This document shows positions 35,562 through 43,801 of a DNA stretch of 64,000 nucleotides, piece by piece; position 1 is the stretch's first letter; each line of letters starts with the position of its first letter. The DNA is from Paludibacteraceae bacterium (lineage in GTDB: Bacteria; Bacteroidota; Bacteroidia; Bacteroidales; Paludibacteraceae): positions 226,564-290,563 of the forward strand of contig JAFPXH010000005.1 of assembly GCA_017394705.1 (NCBI GenBank). The letters run 5' to 3'. The notes below the pieces were generated by a model. That model worked only from the letters and a program-made list of their open reading frames with translations. It made no database searches and was not told where the DNA came from. The translations under genes were made by a program, and so were the position numbers.

Positions 35562-38156
35562 TTACTCTTGATTTTCGTTATTGTTTTCATCATTAGGCAG
35601 CTCTGCTGCGCTCATTTCATCGTTGTTATCCTCTTCTTTCGGAACGATACAACCGCTGACAAGCGTGTCATTACGTTTCTGCAGTTCGATGAGCTTAACG
35701 CCTTGTGCTGCGCGACCGGTCTGACGGATAGTCGAGATATCCATACGGATTGCCGTTCCGGATTTGGTCATCAGCATCAGGTCGTCTGCGTCGGTAACAG
35801 CTTCGATGCCTACCAGATGGCCTGTTTTCTCCGTTATCTCAATGGTCTTGACGCCCTTACCGCCACGGTTGGTAACGCGATAAATCGGATTGCCTTCCTC
35901 GTCGTCCACAGGCGTACGCTTGCCAAAACCGTTCTCCGAAATGACGAGAATAGTCTTGTCTGTACCCTTCTCTACACAAACCGTGCCAATTACGCGATCT
36001 TCGCCATCATTTTCTAATGTAATGGCCTTCACACCGCTTGCTCCACGGCCCATCGGACGAACGCCTGCCTCGTTGAAACGAACCACTTTACCATTGTAAG
36101 AAGCTACCAGCATTTCGCTCTGTCCGTCGGTCAAGGTAACGCCAATCAGCTCATCGCCGTCACGAAGACCAAGGGCGATAATACCGTTAGCACGAGGACG
36201 GCTGTATGCCTCGAGAGTCGTCTTTTTCATCAAGCCGTTCTTGGTAACGAAAATGAGGAAGTGATTCTCGGTATACTCTTGGTCGTTTAGACCTTTGACA
36301 TTGATACACGTACGTACTTTGTCACCCTTCTGGAGGTTGATCATGTTCTGGATAGCACGACCTTTGGATTGCTTGTTGCCTTCCGGCAGGTCATATACTT
36401 TCTGCCAGTACAGACGACCCATTTCGGTGAAGAACATCATCGTTGAGTGCATCGAAGCCTGATATACATACTCGATGAAGTCCTGATCACGAGCCGAACC
36501 GGCTTTTGAACCGATACCGCCGCGCGTCTGTTGACGGAAGTCGGCAAGCGGAGTACGTTTGATATAACCCAGGTGAGAAATGGTTATAACCATATCGTCG
36601 TCTGCGTACATATCTTCGGGGTTGAACTCGGTCGCCATCTTAACGATTTTCGTGCGGCGCTCGTCTGCATATTTGTCTTTCACTTCTACGAGCTCGCTGC
36701 TAATAAGGTCATAACGCATCTCCTCGTTGGACAGCAACTCGTTCAAGTGCGCAATCAGTTTCTCCAACTCCGCGTACTCGTTCTTCAACTCATCGATACG
36801 CAGGCCGGTCAATGCGCTCAGACGCATATCGACGATTGCTTTCGACTGCAGGTTATCGAGGTTGAAACGTGCCTCGAGGTTAGCCTGTGCATCAGCCGGA
36901 GTGCGGCTGCCACGGATAATACGAACCACTTCGTCGATATTATCCACAGCGATGATCAAACCCTCCAATATATGCGCGCGCTCCTCTGCTTTCTTCAGCT
37001 CATAACGCGTACGACGCGTCACTACGTCCATACGATGCTCTACGAAATAACCGATTAACTGCTTGAGGTTCAGCAGCATAGGACGGCCTTTGACCAAAGC
37101 GATGTTGTTTACCGCAAAACTGGACTGCAGGGCGGTGAACTTGTACAGTTTGTTCAGTACCACCTGTGCATTGGCGTCGCGTTTAACCTCCACAACGATA
37201 CGGATATCGCGTTTGGAGTGGTCCGCTATATCGGCGATACCTTCGATTTTCTTATCGCTTACCAGTTCGGCTATTTTCTTTACCAAATCGCTCTTTACCA
37301 CACCGTAAGGCAACTCGGTTATCACAATGCGCTCGCGACCGTTATCGTCTGCCTCGATATCAGCATTGGAACGGATGACTATACTTCCGCGACCGGTCTC
37401 AAAAGCATCTTTGACGCCCTGATAACCGTAGATTGTACCACCGGTCGGAAAATCCGGAGCTTTGACAAACTCCATCAGATCCTCTACCGTGATCTCTTCC
37501 ACGCTCGCGTCATGCATGCGCGCCTTGATATTATTAATGTACGCGCAGCAACCGTCGATTACCTCGCCTAAGTTATGCGTCGGCATGTTCGTCGCCATAC
37601 CTACGGCAATACCGCTCGCGCCATTCACCAGCAGGTTCGGGAAACGGCAAGGCAGCACAACCGGCTCTTTGAGCGAGTCATCGAAGTTATTCTGCATATC
37701 CACGGTATCTTTCTCGATATCGCGAAGCATCTCTTCCGCCAATTTCGACAGACGAGCCTCGGTATAACGCATCGCAGCGGCGCCATCACCATCGACAGAA
37801 CCGAAGTTTCCTTGGCCGTCCACCAGGCAATAACGCATTGCCCAAGGCTGGGCCATACGTACGAGCGTTCCATAAATGGAACTGTCACCGTGCGGGTGAT
37901 ACTTACCCATTACCTCACCCACGATACGTGCACTTTTCTTGGTCGGCTTGTCGGATGTGTTACCCAACTCGTTCATTCCGAACAGCACGCGGCGGTGAAC
38001 CGGTTTGAAACCGTCGCGTACATCCGGCAACGCACGCGATACAATAACGCTCATCGAGTAATCGATATACGAGGATTTCATTTCCTCGTCTATCTTCACA
38101 GGAATGACGCGGTCGTTCTCAATCAATTCTTGATTCAATTCGTTGTTTTCTTCCAT
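35562..38156 (-). CDS. gyrA: DNA gyrase subunit A
   Basis: The catalytic breakage-reunion subunit of gyrase; 864 residues from the ATG at 38156. It shows DYSMSVIVSRALPDVRDG at about 27-44, the region HPHGDSSIYGTLVRMAQPW (about 79-97) that includes the quinolone-determining positions (Ser at the position of E. coli Ser83), and the active-site Tyr in AAMRYTEARLS (about 123). The C-terminal beta-pinwheel repeats follow, with the GyrA box at QKGKAIQNM-like SKGRAIQNM (about 565). The C-terminus ends in an acidic Asn/Glu-rich tail. It has its own promoter and leads the gyrA-TPR-ruvX-def-mntP-DUF3109-cinA run. Confidence 0.98.
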   Translation of the reverse strand: MEENNELNQELIENDRVIPVKIDEEMKSSYIDYSMSVIVSRALPDVRDGFKPVHRRVLFGMNELGNTSDKPTKKSARIVGEVMGKYHPHGDSSIYGTLVRMAQPWAMRYCLVDGQGNFGSVDGDGAAAMRYTEARLSKLAEEMLRDIEKDTVDMQNNFDDSLKEPVVLPCRFPNLLVNGASGIAVGMATNMPTHNLGEVIDGCCAYINNIKARMHDASVEEITVEDLMEFVKAPDFPTGGTIYGYQGVKDAFETGRGSIVIRSNADIEADDNGRERIVITELPYGVVKSDLVKKIAELVSDKKIEGIADIADHSKRDIRIVVEVKRDANAQVVLNKLYKFTALQSSFAVNNIALVKGRPMLLNLKQLIGYFVEHRMDVVTRRTRYELKKAEERAHILEGLIIAVDNIDEVVRIIRGSRTPADAQANLEARFNLDNLQSKAIVDMRLSALTGLRIDELKNEYAELEKLIAHLNELLSNEEMRYDLISSELVEVKDKYADERRTKIVKMATEFNPEDMYADDDMVITISHLGYIKRTPLADFRQQTRGGIGSKAGSARDQDFIEYVYQASMHSTMMFFTEMGRLYWQKVYDLPEGNKQSKGRAIQNMINLQKGDKVRTCINVKGLNDQEYTENHFLIFVTKNGLMKKTTLEAYSRPRANGIIALGLRDGDELIGVTLTDGQSEMLVASYNGKVVRFNEAGVRPMGRGASGVKAITLENDGEDRVIGTVCVEKGTDKTILVISENGFGKRTPVDDEEGNPIYRVTNRGGKGVKTIEITEKTGHLVGIEAVTDADDLMLMTKSGTAIRMDISTIRQTGRAAQGVKLIELQKRNDTLVSGCIVPKEEDNNDEMSAAELPNDENNNENQE

Positions 38157-38252
38157 TGTTATAATTGTTTGTTTTGTTAAATTTCTCAATCATATAGGCC
38201 ATAGGCCGTCCTGTAGTGAAGCGTCCTATATACTGTAGCCGCTTTGCGGCTG

Positions 38253-38283
38253 CAAAGTTACTGCTTTTTTTTGATATACGCAA
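38253..38283 (-). promoter_or_regulatory. gyrA promoter
   Basis: On the minus strand, TTG (38283-38281), 20 bp, TAACTTTG (38260-38253). The spacer CGTATATCAAAAAAAAGCAG is almost the same as in the tRNA-Gly promoter. Confidence 0.82.
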
Positions 38284-38480
38284 ATATTTTTGCGATATTT
38301 TTGCATTTTTATTCATTTTCGATAATCCCCCGACAGAAAAACGATATGCGCTCAAAACGCAAATAAATGCCCTTTATGCCCGTTTTTACTGCTTGTGCGC
38401 GCGTGACTGCATGCACCCGCAACCCTAACCTCTAATCTCTAACCGTACGCAGGGTTTATATATGTTTTTTACTTAAACTC

Positions 38481-38511
38481 TTGCAAGTATGCAAAAAAAG
38501 TTGTACCTTTG
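38481..38511 (+). promoter_or_regulatory. Promoter of the lipoprotein gene at 38579
   Basis: TTG (38481-38483), 20 bp, TACCTTTG (38504-38511). The 5' leader would be about 60 nt. Confidence 0.8.
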
Positions 38512-38578
38512 CCGCCGCAAAGGTTTTACTACCGGTGCCAACTACAAAAACAATAGACAATCTATATTCAATAACATT

Positions 38579-39859
38579 ATGAAAGATTTTACTCATCGTG
38601 CCCTTGCGGCCAAGAAAAAGAGTTCTTATTTATTTGCTATGCTGGTTGCAGCGGTTGCAATAACGTTCACTGGCTGTGGCGAACAGAATGAGCCGGAAAA
38701 CCCCTCCAAGTTCAAAATCAGTACATCGAATGTGACGCAGACTTCATTCGATATAGAGATTGTGCCTGCTGATAAGAATATATATTATATATTCGGCAGA
38801 ATGAAAAGCGCACAATTCTTAGAGCGACCGAATGTGTTCGCTAAAACATTTATTACCTCAGGAACCTACCCTCAGAATCTCGTTAATGGCACACAAAAGG
38901 AGAGTTATATCAATCTGAATTCCGGGACTGAATACGCCGTCTTCGCATGTGAAGTGAACGAAAACTATGAGATAGTCGGGGATGTCGAGTATGTGCTCGT
39001 CACGCCGGGTGAGAGTTCCTCTATACCGGAAGAGAAAGTACCGGAAGGTGCAATAGCGGGCAAGTTCAAAATCTACGGTCGTACGATTTATTTCTCCAAA
39101 GGTAATCTTCAGTACAGAGCTGGTTCGTACAACACATGGCGATTCGCCGAACATCAATGGGAAATCATAGGTGCAGAGAACGAGAAGATATCCAAAGATT
39201 ATACAGGATGGATTGATCTGTTTGGGTTCGGCGCTACCGGCTACAACCAGCGCATGCCGTATCTCGGTAACGAATCTACTATATTTAACACATCTGAAAA
39301 CCTTGAGGGTACATATTATGATTGGGGAAATTATTGTATCATTGAGAACGGAGGAAATACTCGAGGCATTTGGCGTACGCTGGACCCAAAAGACTGGGAG
39401 TATATAATCTTCAATAGACCTAATGCAGCACAACGGGTAGCCTTGGCTCAGGTCAATTCAATCAATGGCATGATTCTGTTACCGGATGAATGGAATCATC
39501 CAGCCGGCGCGCCTGACATACTTTTCAATATGAATGATTTTACGGCAAATAAATTTTCCGTCAGTCAATGGGAAAAGATGGAAAAAGCCGGTGCTGTTTT
39601 CTTGCCGGCTGCCGGGTATCGTGATAGTAAACAGGTTTCTTCTGGTGGTAAAATAATTGACGAGCCTAATCATGTCTTTTCGGTTGGTACACTAGGACTA
39701 TATTGGTCATCCTCTATTAATGATGGATATTCTTCTTATCATTTGATATTCCCTTACTGGTATGATTTCGCTGGTGAAACTAAATTTGAAATGGCTAAAA
39801 TGAGATGGAGTGATTATAACGTTGGTCTCTCCGTCCGCCTCGTGCAGGATGTAAAATAA
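38579..39859 (+). CDS. Lipoprotein with FISUMP-like C-terminal domain
   Basis: A 426-residue protein starting at 38579; an upstream extension to 38489 would cross the promoter. The signal peptide ends in a lipobox (VAAVAITFTGCGEQNE), so it is likely a membrane-anchored or surface lipoprotein. A fibronectin-like domain (about 35-140, TSNVTQTSFDIEIVPAD) is followed by a C-terminal domain that begins FKIYGRTIYFSKGNLQYR. The ending GLYWSSSINDGYSSY plus VGLSVRLVQDVK resembles the fibro-slime / major paralogous (FISUMP) family, in which a variable region is displayed in a conserved frame. The ligand is unknown. Confidence 0.82.
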   Translation: MKDFTHRALAAKKKSSYLFAMLVAAVAITFTGCGEQNEPENPSKFKISTSNVTQTSFDIEIVPADKNIYYIFGRMKSAQFLERPNVFAKTFITSGTYPQNLVNGTQKESYINLNSGTEYAVFACEVNENYEIVGDVEYVLVTPGESSSIPEEKVPEGAIAGKFKIYGRTIYFSKGNLQYRAGSYNTWRFAEHQWEIIGAENEKISKDYTGWIDLFGFGATGYNQRMPYLGNESTIFNTSENLEGTYYDWGNYCIIENGGNTRGIWRTLDPKDWEYIIFNRPNAAQRVALAQVNSINGMILLPDEWNHPAGAPDILFNMNDFTANKFSVSQWEKMEKAGAVFLPAAGYRDSKQVSSGGKIIDEPNHVFSVGTLGLYWSSSINDGYSSYHLIFPYWYDFAGETKFEMAKMRWSDYNVGLSVRLVQDVK

Positions 39860-39864
39860 CGCTG

Positions 39865-40031
39865 CTAACTACCTGTTTCGATGAATGTACCGTTAAATGC
39901 GATGGGATTCAAGAAGAATGCATTCTTTGCCTGTGCTTTAGTGACAGGTGTTTGCTGCGTCTCAGGTTCTTGTGCGTTGTCGCAAGCCAACAAGACCAAC
40001 GCAGCGGTTGCAAAACTAAAATCTTTTTCAT
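39865..40031 (-). pseudogene. Frameshifted small lipoprotein gene
   Basis: An ATG at 40031 begins MKKILV, then the frame is lost. In the next frame FATAALVLLACDNAQEPETQ follows, a perfect lipoprotein signal peptide and lipobox, and the frame runs to a stop at 39865. Adding one T to the TTTT run (near 40014) would restore a single frame of about 55 residues. A promoter is present (40076-40107). It may be a pseudogene, a sequencing error or a phase-variable run. A longer upstream frame up to 40260 has no plausible start and is not used. Confidence 0.55.
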
Positions 40032-40075
40032 TGCGATAGAAAAATTTGTGATTAATGGTTGTTTCAAAAACGATA

Positions 40076-40107
40076 CAAAGGTATTGTTCTTTTTGCGAAA
40101 TAAACAA
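40076..40107 (-). promoter_or_regulatory. Promoter of the small lipoprotein
   Basis: On the minus strand, TTG (40107-40105), 21 bp, TACCTTTG (40083-40076). It is divergent from the promoter at 40146-40176. Confidence 0.65.
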
Positions 40108-40145
40108 ATACTGCCTGCATTTTTTCATAAAAATCGTCATTTTTT

Positions 40146-40176
40146 TTGCAAATATTGAATATTTGTAGTACCTTTG
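40146..40176 (+). promoter_or_regulatory. Promoter of the unknown gene at 40312
   Basis: TTG (40146-40148), 20 bp, TACCTTTG (40169-40176). The leader would be about 130 nt with no recognised element. Confidence 0.75.
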
Positions 40177-40311
40177 CAGCAGATTTGAGAAACAACCTAA
40201 CCCCAAAATCAGCGCATTATAGAGGAAGGGTACTGCGTGTTCACTGCTGGTCCTAGACAATGCTTATTTTAACATACTCATAACAAACACATATACAGTC
40301 ATTTACACAAC

Positions 40312-41013
40312 ATGGCACGACACTTAAAATCTATCGTAGAAAAGGGGTTAAAAGGCTATATAGGCCACTTCGTCCCGAACTCGGAGATTTCCGCTTCCCA
40401 CGCCCGGGGAGTGCGCTATTTCGTGCCTATTACTGCTATCAACATGTTCTGTGGCGCGATGAATTCCGTCAAGGAGGGCGCGCACTACCAAAAACACATC
40501 ATTGTCCGCCGTACTCCCCGTCACCGCGGAGTGCTCCAACTATACACCTACCATTTCCCGAAGTCATGGTCTGCCGCTTGTGTGGCGAACCGCGAGATTA
40601 TCAAAGAGGCGCAACGCCGTACCCACGCCCTCGAACGCACTCATTCCTACGCTTCCATCGAGTGGCATATTCGTTTTCTGAAGCATTATTTCCGCGTTTT
40701 CAAATGCGGAGAGAAACCCGAACCGGGGATGAAGCGTTACTCGCGTTTCTACCAATACACTTACGTTGCCATCTTCCGCGAACTCAAAGCCGCTGCTCAA
40801 CAAGCCGAACAAGAGCTGGAGGTTAATGTGGAGAACCTTTCTGTTGAACCGGTAGTACACGCACGTGTTCACCTTAGAAATTCCGCTTCCTTCAATCGCA
40901 TAGCGAATAATATTTCTAATGCTTTTACTCCCCTCACGAGTAGTTTACCCCCTCCGGAGGTGAGGTTCTCTAACAGCCATGCCAGACCTGTAACGCTAAT
41001 CGCTAACAACTAA
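40312..41013 (+). CDS. Hypothetical protein, basic, His/Arg-rich
   Basis: A 233-residue protein I do not recognise. It has no signal peptide or membrane segment. It is strongly basic, with many His, Arg and Tyr residues (RRTPRHRGVLQLYTYHFPKS, IEWHIRFLKHYFRVFKCGEK), which suggests nucleic-acid binding, but no known motif is visible. A helical Ala/Glu stretch (LKAAAQQAEQELEVNVENLS) covers about 155-180. The C-terminal 40 residues look disordered. It has a good promoter (40146-40176), which supports it as a real gene. It is followed by a 328-bp spacer with strong hairpins. Confidence 0.62.
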   Translation: MARHLKSIVEKGLKGYIGHFVPNSEISASHARGVRYFVPITAINMFCGAMNSVKEGAHYQKHIIVRRTPRHRGVLQLYTYHFPKSWSAACVANREIIKEAQRRTHALERTHSYASIEWHIRFLKHYFRVFKCGEKPEPGMKRYSRFYQYTYVAIFRELKAAAQQAEQELEVNVENLSVEPVVHARVHLRNSASFNRIANNISNAFTPLTSSLPPPEVRFSNSHARPVTLIANN

Positions 41014-41046
41014 CAGATGAAAACTTTTTTATGTTTATTTCCGAAG

Positions 41047-41176
41047 TTCATTACGAGTGTTTACATCCTTCGGATGTGAGGGTGCAGCCGCAAGGGCTGC
41101 CGTAAAGTTCACTTTTAAGGGTGCCTGTTGAGGATGCGCACTCGCAAGCGCTACCAGCGCGAACAATCGTAATGAA
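41047..41176 (+). ncRNA. Candidate structured RNA (branched, closed by a 10-bp helix)
   Basis: TTCATTACGA (41047-41056) pairs with TCGTAATGAA (41167-41176). Inside are the hairpins ACATCC-TTC-GGATGT (41063-41077) and GCAGCC-GCAAG-GGCTGC (41084-41100), and a GC-rich segment GCGCACTCGCAAGCGC near 41135-41150. No family is recognised and no promoter directly precedes it. It may be a 3' UTR element of the gene at 40312 or a separate small RNA. Structure is by hand only. Confidence 0.4.
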
Positions 41177-41271
41177 TTGAGGGGTTTTGTAGGTTTTTGT
41201 CTTTTTTTGTAAGCGAAGCGCGTTTTTGTGAGCCCGCGAGTTTTTGATTTATAAAGAAAATCTCTCAAAAT

Positions 41272-41302
41272 TTGCATGAATGCAAAAATTATTGTACCTT
41301 TG
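41272..41302 (+). promoter_or_regulatory. Promoter of the InlB-repeat gene operon
   Basis: TTG (41272-41274), 20 bp, TACCTTTG (41295-41302). The leader is about 35 nt to the ATG at 41342. Confidence 0.8.
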
Positions 41303-41341
41303 CCGCGGATTTATGATATCGTTTATCAATCCTATATACAT

Positions 41342-43801
41342 ATGAAACGTTTTATTCTTCTTTTAATGGTTCTTATTGGCAGCGTAACTTATATCGCGCA
41401 GGCCAGAGTAGTGACAAAGGTGGACACGATTCCCGTGCCGCGTTACCTGACCGATTTCAAGTTCAATCCGGAAACGTATGAGATCACCTTCAAGGATAAT
41501 TTCCAGAAAGGGAAAACGCTGGACCGCAAGTACATCATACATTTCCACAAGTTCGATAACGGCACAGGTTTGTATTATGTAGAAACCAATCACGCCGATC
41601 TTAATAAGATTTCATATGTCTATGGGGATATACACGAGGTATCGGATGACCACTATAATCTGGGGTCGAGCATGTTGTATGGTACAGAAACAGACTTAGT
41701 GGCTTCTTCACAAGGCGGTACACAACGCATTCGTGCCGATTGGGTCAAGCAGTACATGAAAGCCCTGTACGGTTGGTATACTACGGACCCCAGAGAGGGA
41801 CTTCACATCGTTATTGAACCTCAATACAAAGACGTTACAACCGGAATGTTTAACTCATACTATCAGGACGCGGACATGCAACCATGGCTGATAAACTATT
41901 TTGACATCCGCAAAACGGCGTTCCTGTATGAGGTGTATAAAAAAGACGGAGAGGAATATAATGTACAATTAGGAAGCCAGGTAGCAACAACTGTACGCGT
42001 CTACGCTGCGGATGATTATGAATACCAATGGCAGTGCAGTGAGGATGGCAAGGAATGGCGGACCATAGAAGTCGGTTCTAAGTTAAGAAAATACGCGAAA
42101 GCGGGCGAAGAAGTTACCTGTGGTTATATGTTCACAAAGAACGGCGAGCACGACCGCTACTTCCGCTTGATAACAGAGACCGATTACAACCACCAGGTTC
42201 AGGGAGCATACGGGGTCCGAGACACGACAGACATGCAGATGGTTCGGTTCCAATACTTCAAATACTCTCCCGACGGGTCATGGATCTTCCTCTCGGCTGG
42301 CGAGACATTCACGCTAAATGACGTGCCGGACTGTCAAGTACCGCTTTTCCAATCCGACCTACCGGTTCAATACAAACTACTCAGCGGTAATACATATGAA
42401 GTCACCATGCCCGCCTGCGACTTGCATATATTGCGGTACGAAACGCCGATATACACGGTTCGTTTCCTGAATGCAGATGGCTCGGTACTGAAGACGCAAC
42501 AGGTTAGCTGCGGTAATGCGGCAACGCCTCCTGCCAATCCGACTATGAGAGGCCTGACATTTGCCGGCTGGCAAGGTTCGTACACCAACGTGCGCAAAGA
42601 CCTTAATATATACGCATCGTACAAAATAGATGGTTATTCACTGGAGATGAACATGACCTCCCACTCCAGTCCGCGCGGCGAGGATGACCTATATTCGTCG
42701 AAAGACGGTAATGATTTTGACGGCCACACGACCCGTGTTTTAGAAGGCGACAATGCAACCTTCAGCGTCTTTGTGAAAGCCGCCAAGACAGCGACCGTTT
42801 ATTTCGAGCGCGCCACGTTTGACAGTAACGGAAATATACTCGACTGGGGTTCGGAGAAAGTAACCACCCTGACGGATGCCCAAGCTCAACAAGGCAAAAC
42901 CATCACCTACACGGAGAACTTCGGTTCTGCCTATTCCCAAAAGAAACGCACCGCTTTCCGATTCAAAGTGACAGGTTACAGCGTTGCAGCCGCCTACTCC
43001 AACGTAATGGAATTCGAAATATGGCACCCGCTGACCGTTATATCCGAGAAGAATATTCACGTTGAGAACTCCCATTTCTCCTTTACCGGCACAAAATCTA
43101 CCATTCCGGTCTTCGACTTGGAGAAAGTTTGGATTTCCACTGCCGGCAGCACCTCCGATTGCCAATTGACCTTCAAAGGCGGCAACTCATGGAATCCTTC
43201 ATCGAAAGGAGAGGACGAGCAAGGTCAATATGTTGTTATGATTGGCATGAAAGACCAATTGACTGTTTTAGTCAAAGAATTCACGGTTCGGTTCACTATT
43301 GACGGTACTTCGCAAAGTCAACAGGTGCCCTGCAGCGGCATGGCGACAGCACCGGAAGTGCCGGCAAAAGACGGTTATATCTTCCGCGGCTGGAAAAAGA
43401 CCTACGCCAATGACACTTACGACGACAACGGCTGGACCTGCGTAACGGAAAACATGTACTTCACCGCCAGATACGAAGAGCGTCCGGAGGTGCCTGTTTA
43501 TACTGTTACCTTCAATGACTGGGAGGGCCGGTTTATTACTTCTCAACAAGTGCCGGAAGGTGAAAATGCCACTCCGCCAATGGTCATTGAGCGTGAAGGT
43601 TACACGTTCATCGGATGGGACGGAGAATATCATAATATCACCTCTGACTGCACACTCACTGCTCAATATGAGTTCAATCAAGATGTTGAGAATGTGGAGG
43701 TTGGCAACAACCAGGCTGTGAAGAAACGACTGATTGACGGTCACCTGTACATCGAACTGCCAAACGGTGATATGTACACTATAGTCGGAGAGAAATTATG
43801 A
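41342..43801 (+). CDS. Secreted protein with three InlB-type (Listeria-Bacteroides) repeats
   Basis: An 819-residue protein starting at 41342, which gives a signal peptide (MKRFILLLMVLIGSVTYIAQA). The first ~360 residues are of unknown fold. InlB-B-type repeats of about 60-70 residues occur at about 370-425, 648-712 and 717-775; each shows a pattern such as QQVPCSGMATAPEVPAKDGY then F.GW. A beta-rich region lies between the first and second repeats. The last residues (KKRLIDGHLYIELPNGDMYT) form the tail shared with other secreted proteins here. It overlaps the next gene by 4 bp (ATGA). It is probably cell-surface or secreted and adhesion-related, by inference. Confidence 0.85.
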   Translation: MKRFILLLMVLIGSVTYIAQARVVTKVDTIPVPRYLTDFKFNPETYEITFKDNFQKGKTLDRKYIIHFHKFDNGTGLYYVETNHADLNKISYVYGDIHEVSDDHYNLGSSMLYGTETDLVASSQGGTQRIRADWVKQYMKALYGWYTTDPREGLHIVIEPQYKDVTTGMFNSYYQDADMQPWLINYFDIRKTAFLYEVYKKDGEEYNVQLGSQVATTVRVYAADDYEYQWQCSEDGKEWRTIEVGSKLRKYAKAGEEVTCGYMFTKNGEHDRYFRLITETDYNHQVQGAYGVRDTTDMQMVRFQYFKYSPDGSWIFLSAGETFTLNDVPDCQVPLFQSDLPVQYKLLSGNTYEVTMPACDLHILRYETPIYTVRFLNADGSVLKTQQVSCGNAATPPANPTMRGLTFAGWQGSYTNVRKDLNIYASYKIDGYSLEMNMTSHSSPRGEDDLYSSKDGNDFDGHTTRVLEGDNATFSVFVKAAKTATVYFERATFDSNGNILDWGSEKVTTLTDAQAQQGKTITYTENFGSAYSQKKRTAFRFKVTGYSVAAAYSNVMEFEIWHPLTVISEKNIHVENSHFSFTGTKSTIPVFDLEKVWISTAGSTSDCQLTFKGGNSWNPSSKGEDEQGQYVVMIGMKDQLTVLVKEFTVRFTIDGTSQSQQVPCSGMATAPEVPAKDGYIFRGWKKTYANDTYDDNGWTCVTENMYFTARYEERPEVPVYTVTFNDWEGRFITSQQVPEGENATPPMVIEREGYTFIGWDGEYHNITSDCTLTAQYEFNQDVENVEVGNNQAVKKRLIDGHLYIELPNGDMYTIVGEKL

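Larger units (their letters stand above)
38157..38578. other. 422-bp divergent intergenic region, gyrA and lipoprotein promoters
   Basis: No gene is seen. It holds the gyrA promoter (38253-38283, minus) and the lipoprotein promoter (38481-38511, plus). Between them is a stretch with AACCCTAACCTCTAATCTCT near 38420-38443, of the same low-complexity type as other spacers. Nothing else is recognisable. Confidence 0.7.
41014..41341. other. 328-bp intergenic region with hairpins and the promoter of the InlB-repeat gene
   Basis: No gene is seen. The first half can form a branched RNA (41047-41176, separate entry). The second half is T-rich (many TTTTTGT runs) and contains the promoter at 41272-41302. 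Confidence 0.65.

Noticed and set aside
39865-40260. A 131-residue protein in one frame
   Set aside because: Its N-terminal part is untranslatable-looking sequence that crosses two promoters; only the last 50 residues look like a protein, and they fit a frameshifted small lipoprotein.
41035-41277. An 80-residue minus-strand frame in the structured spacer
   Set aside because: No recognisable protein features; it overlaps hairpins and the promoter of the InlB-repeat gene.
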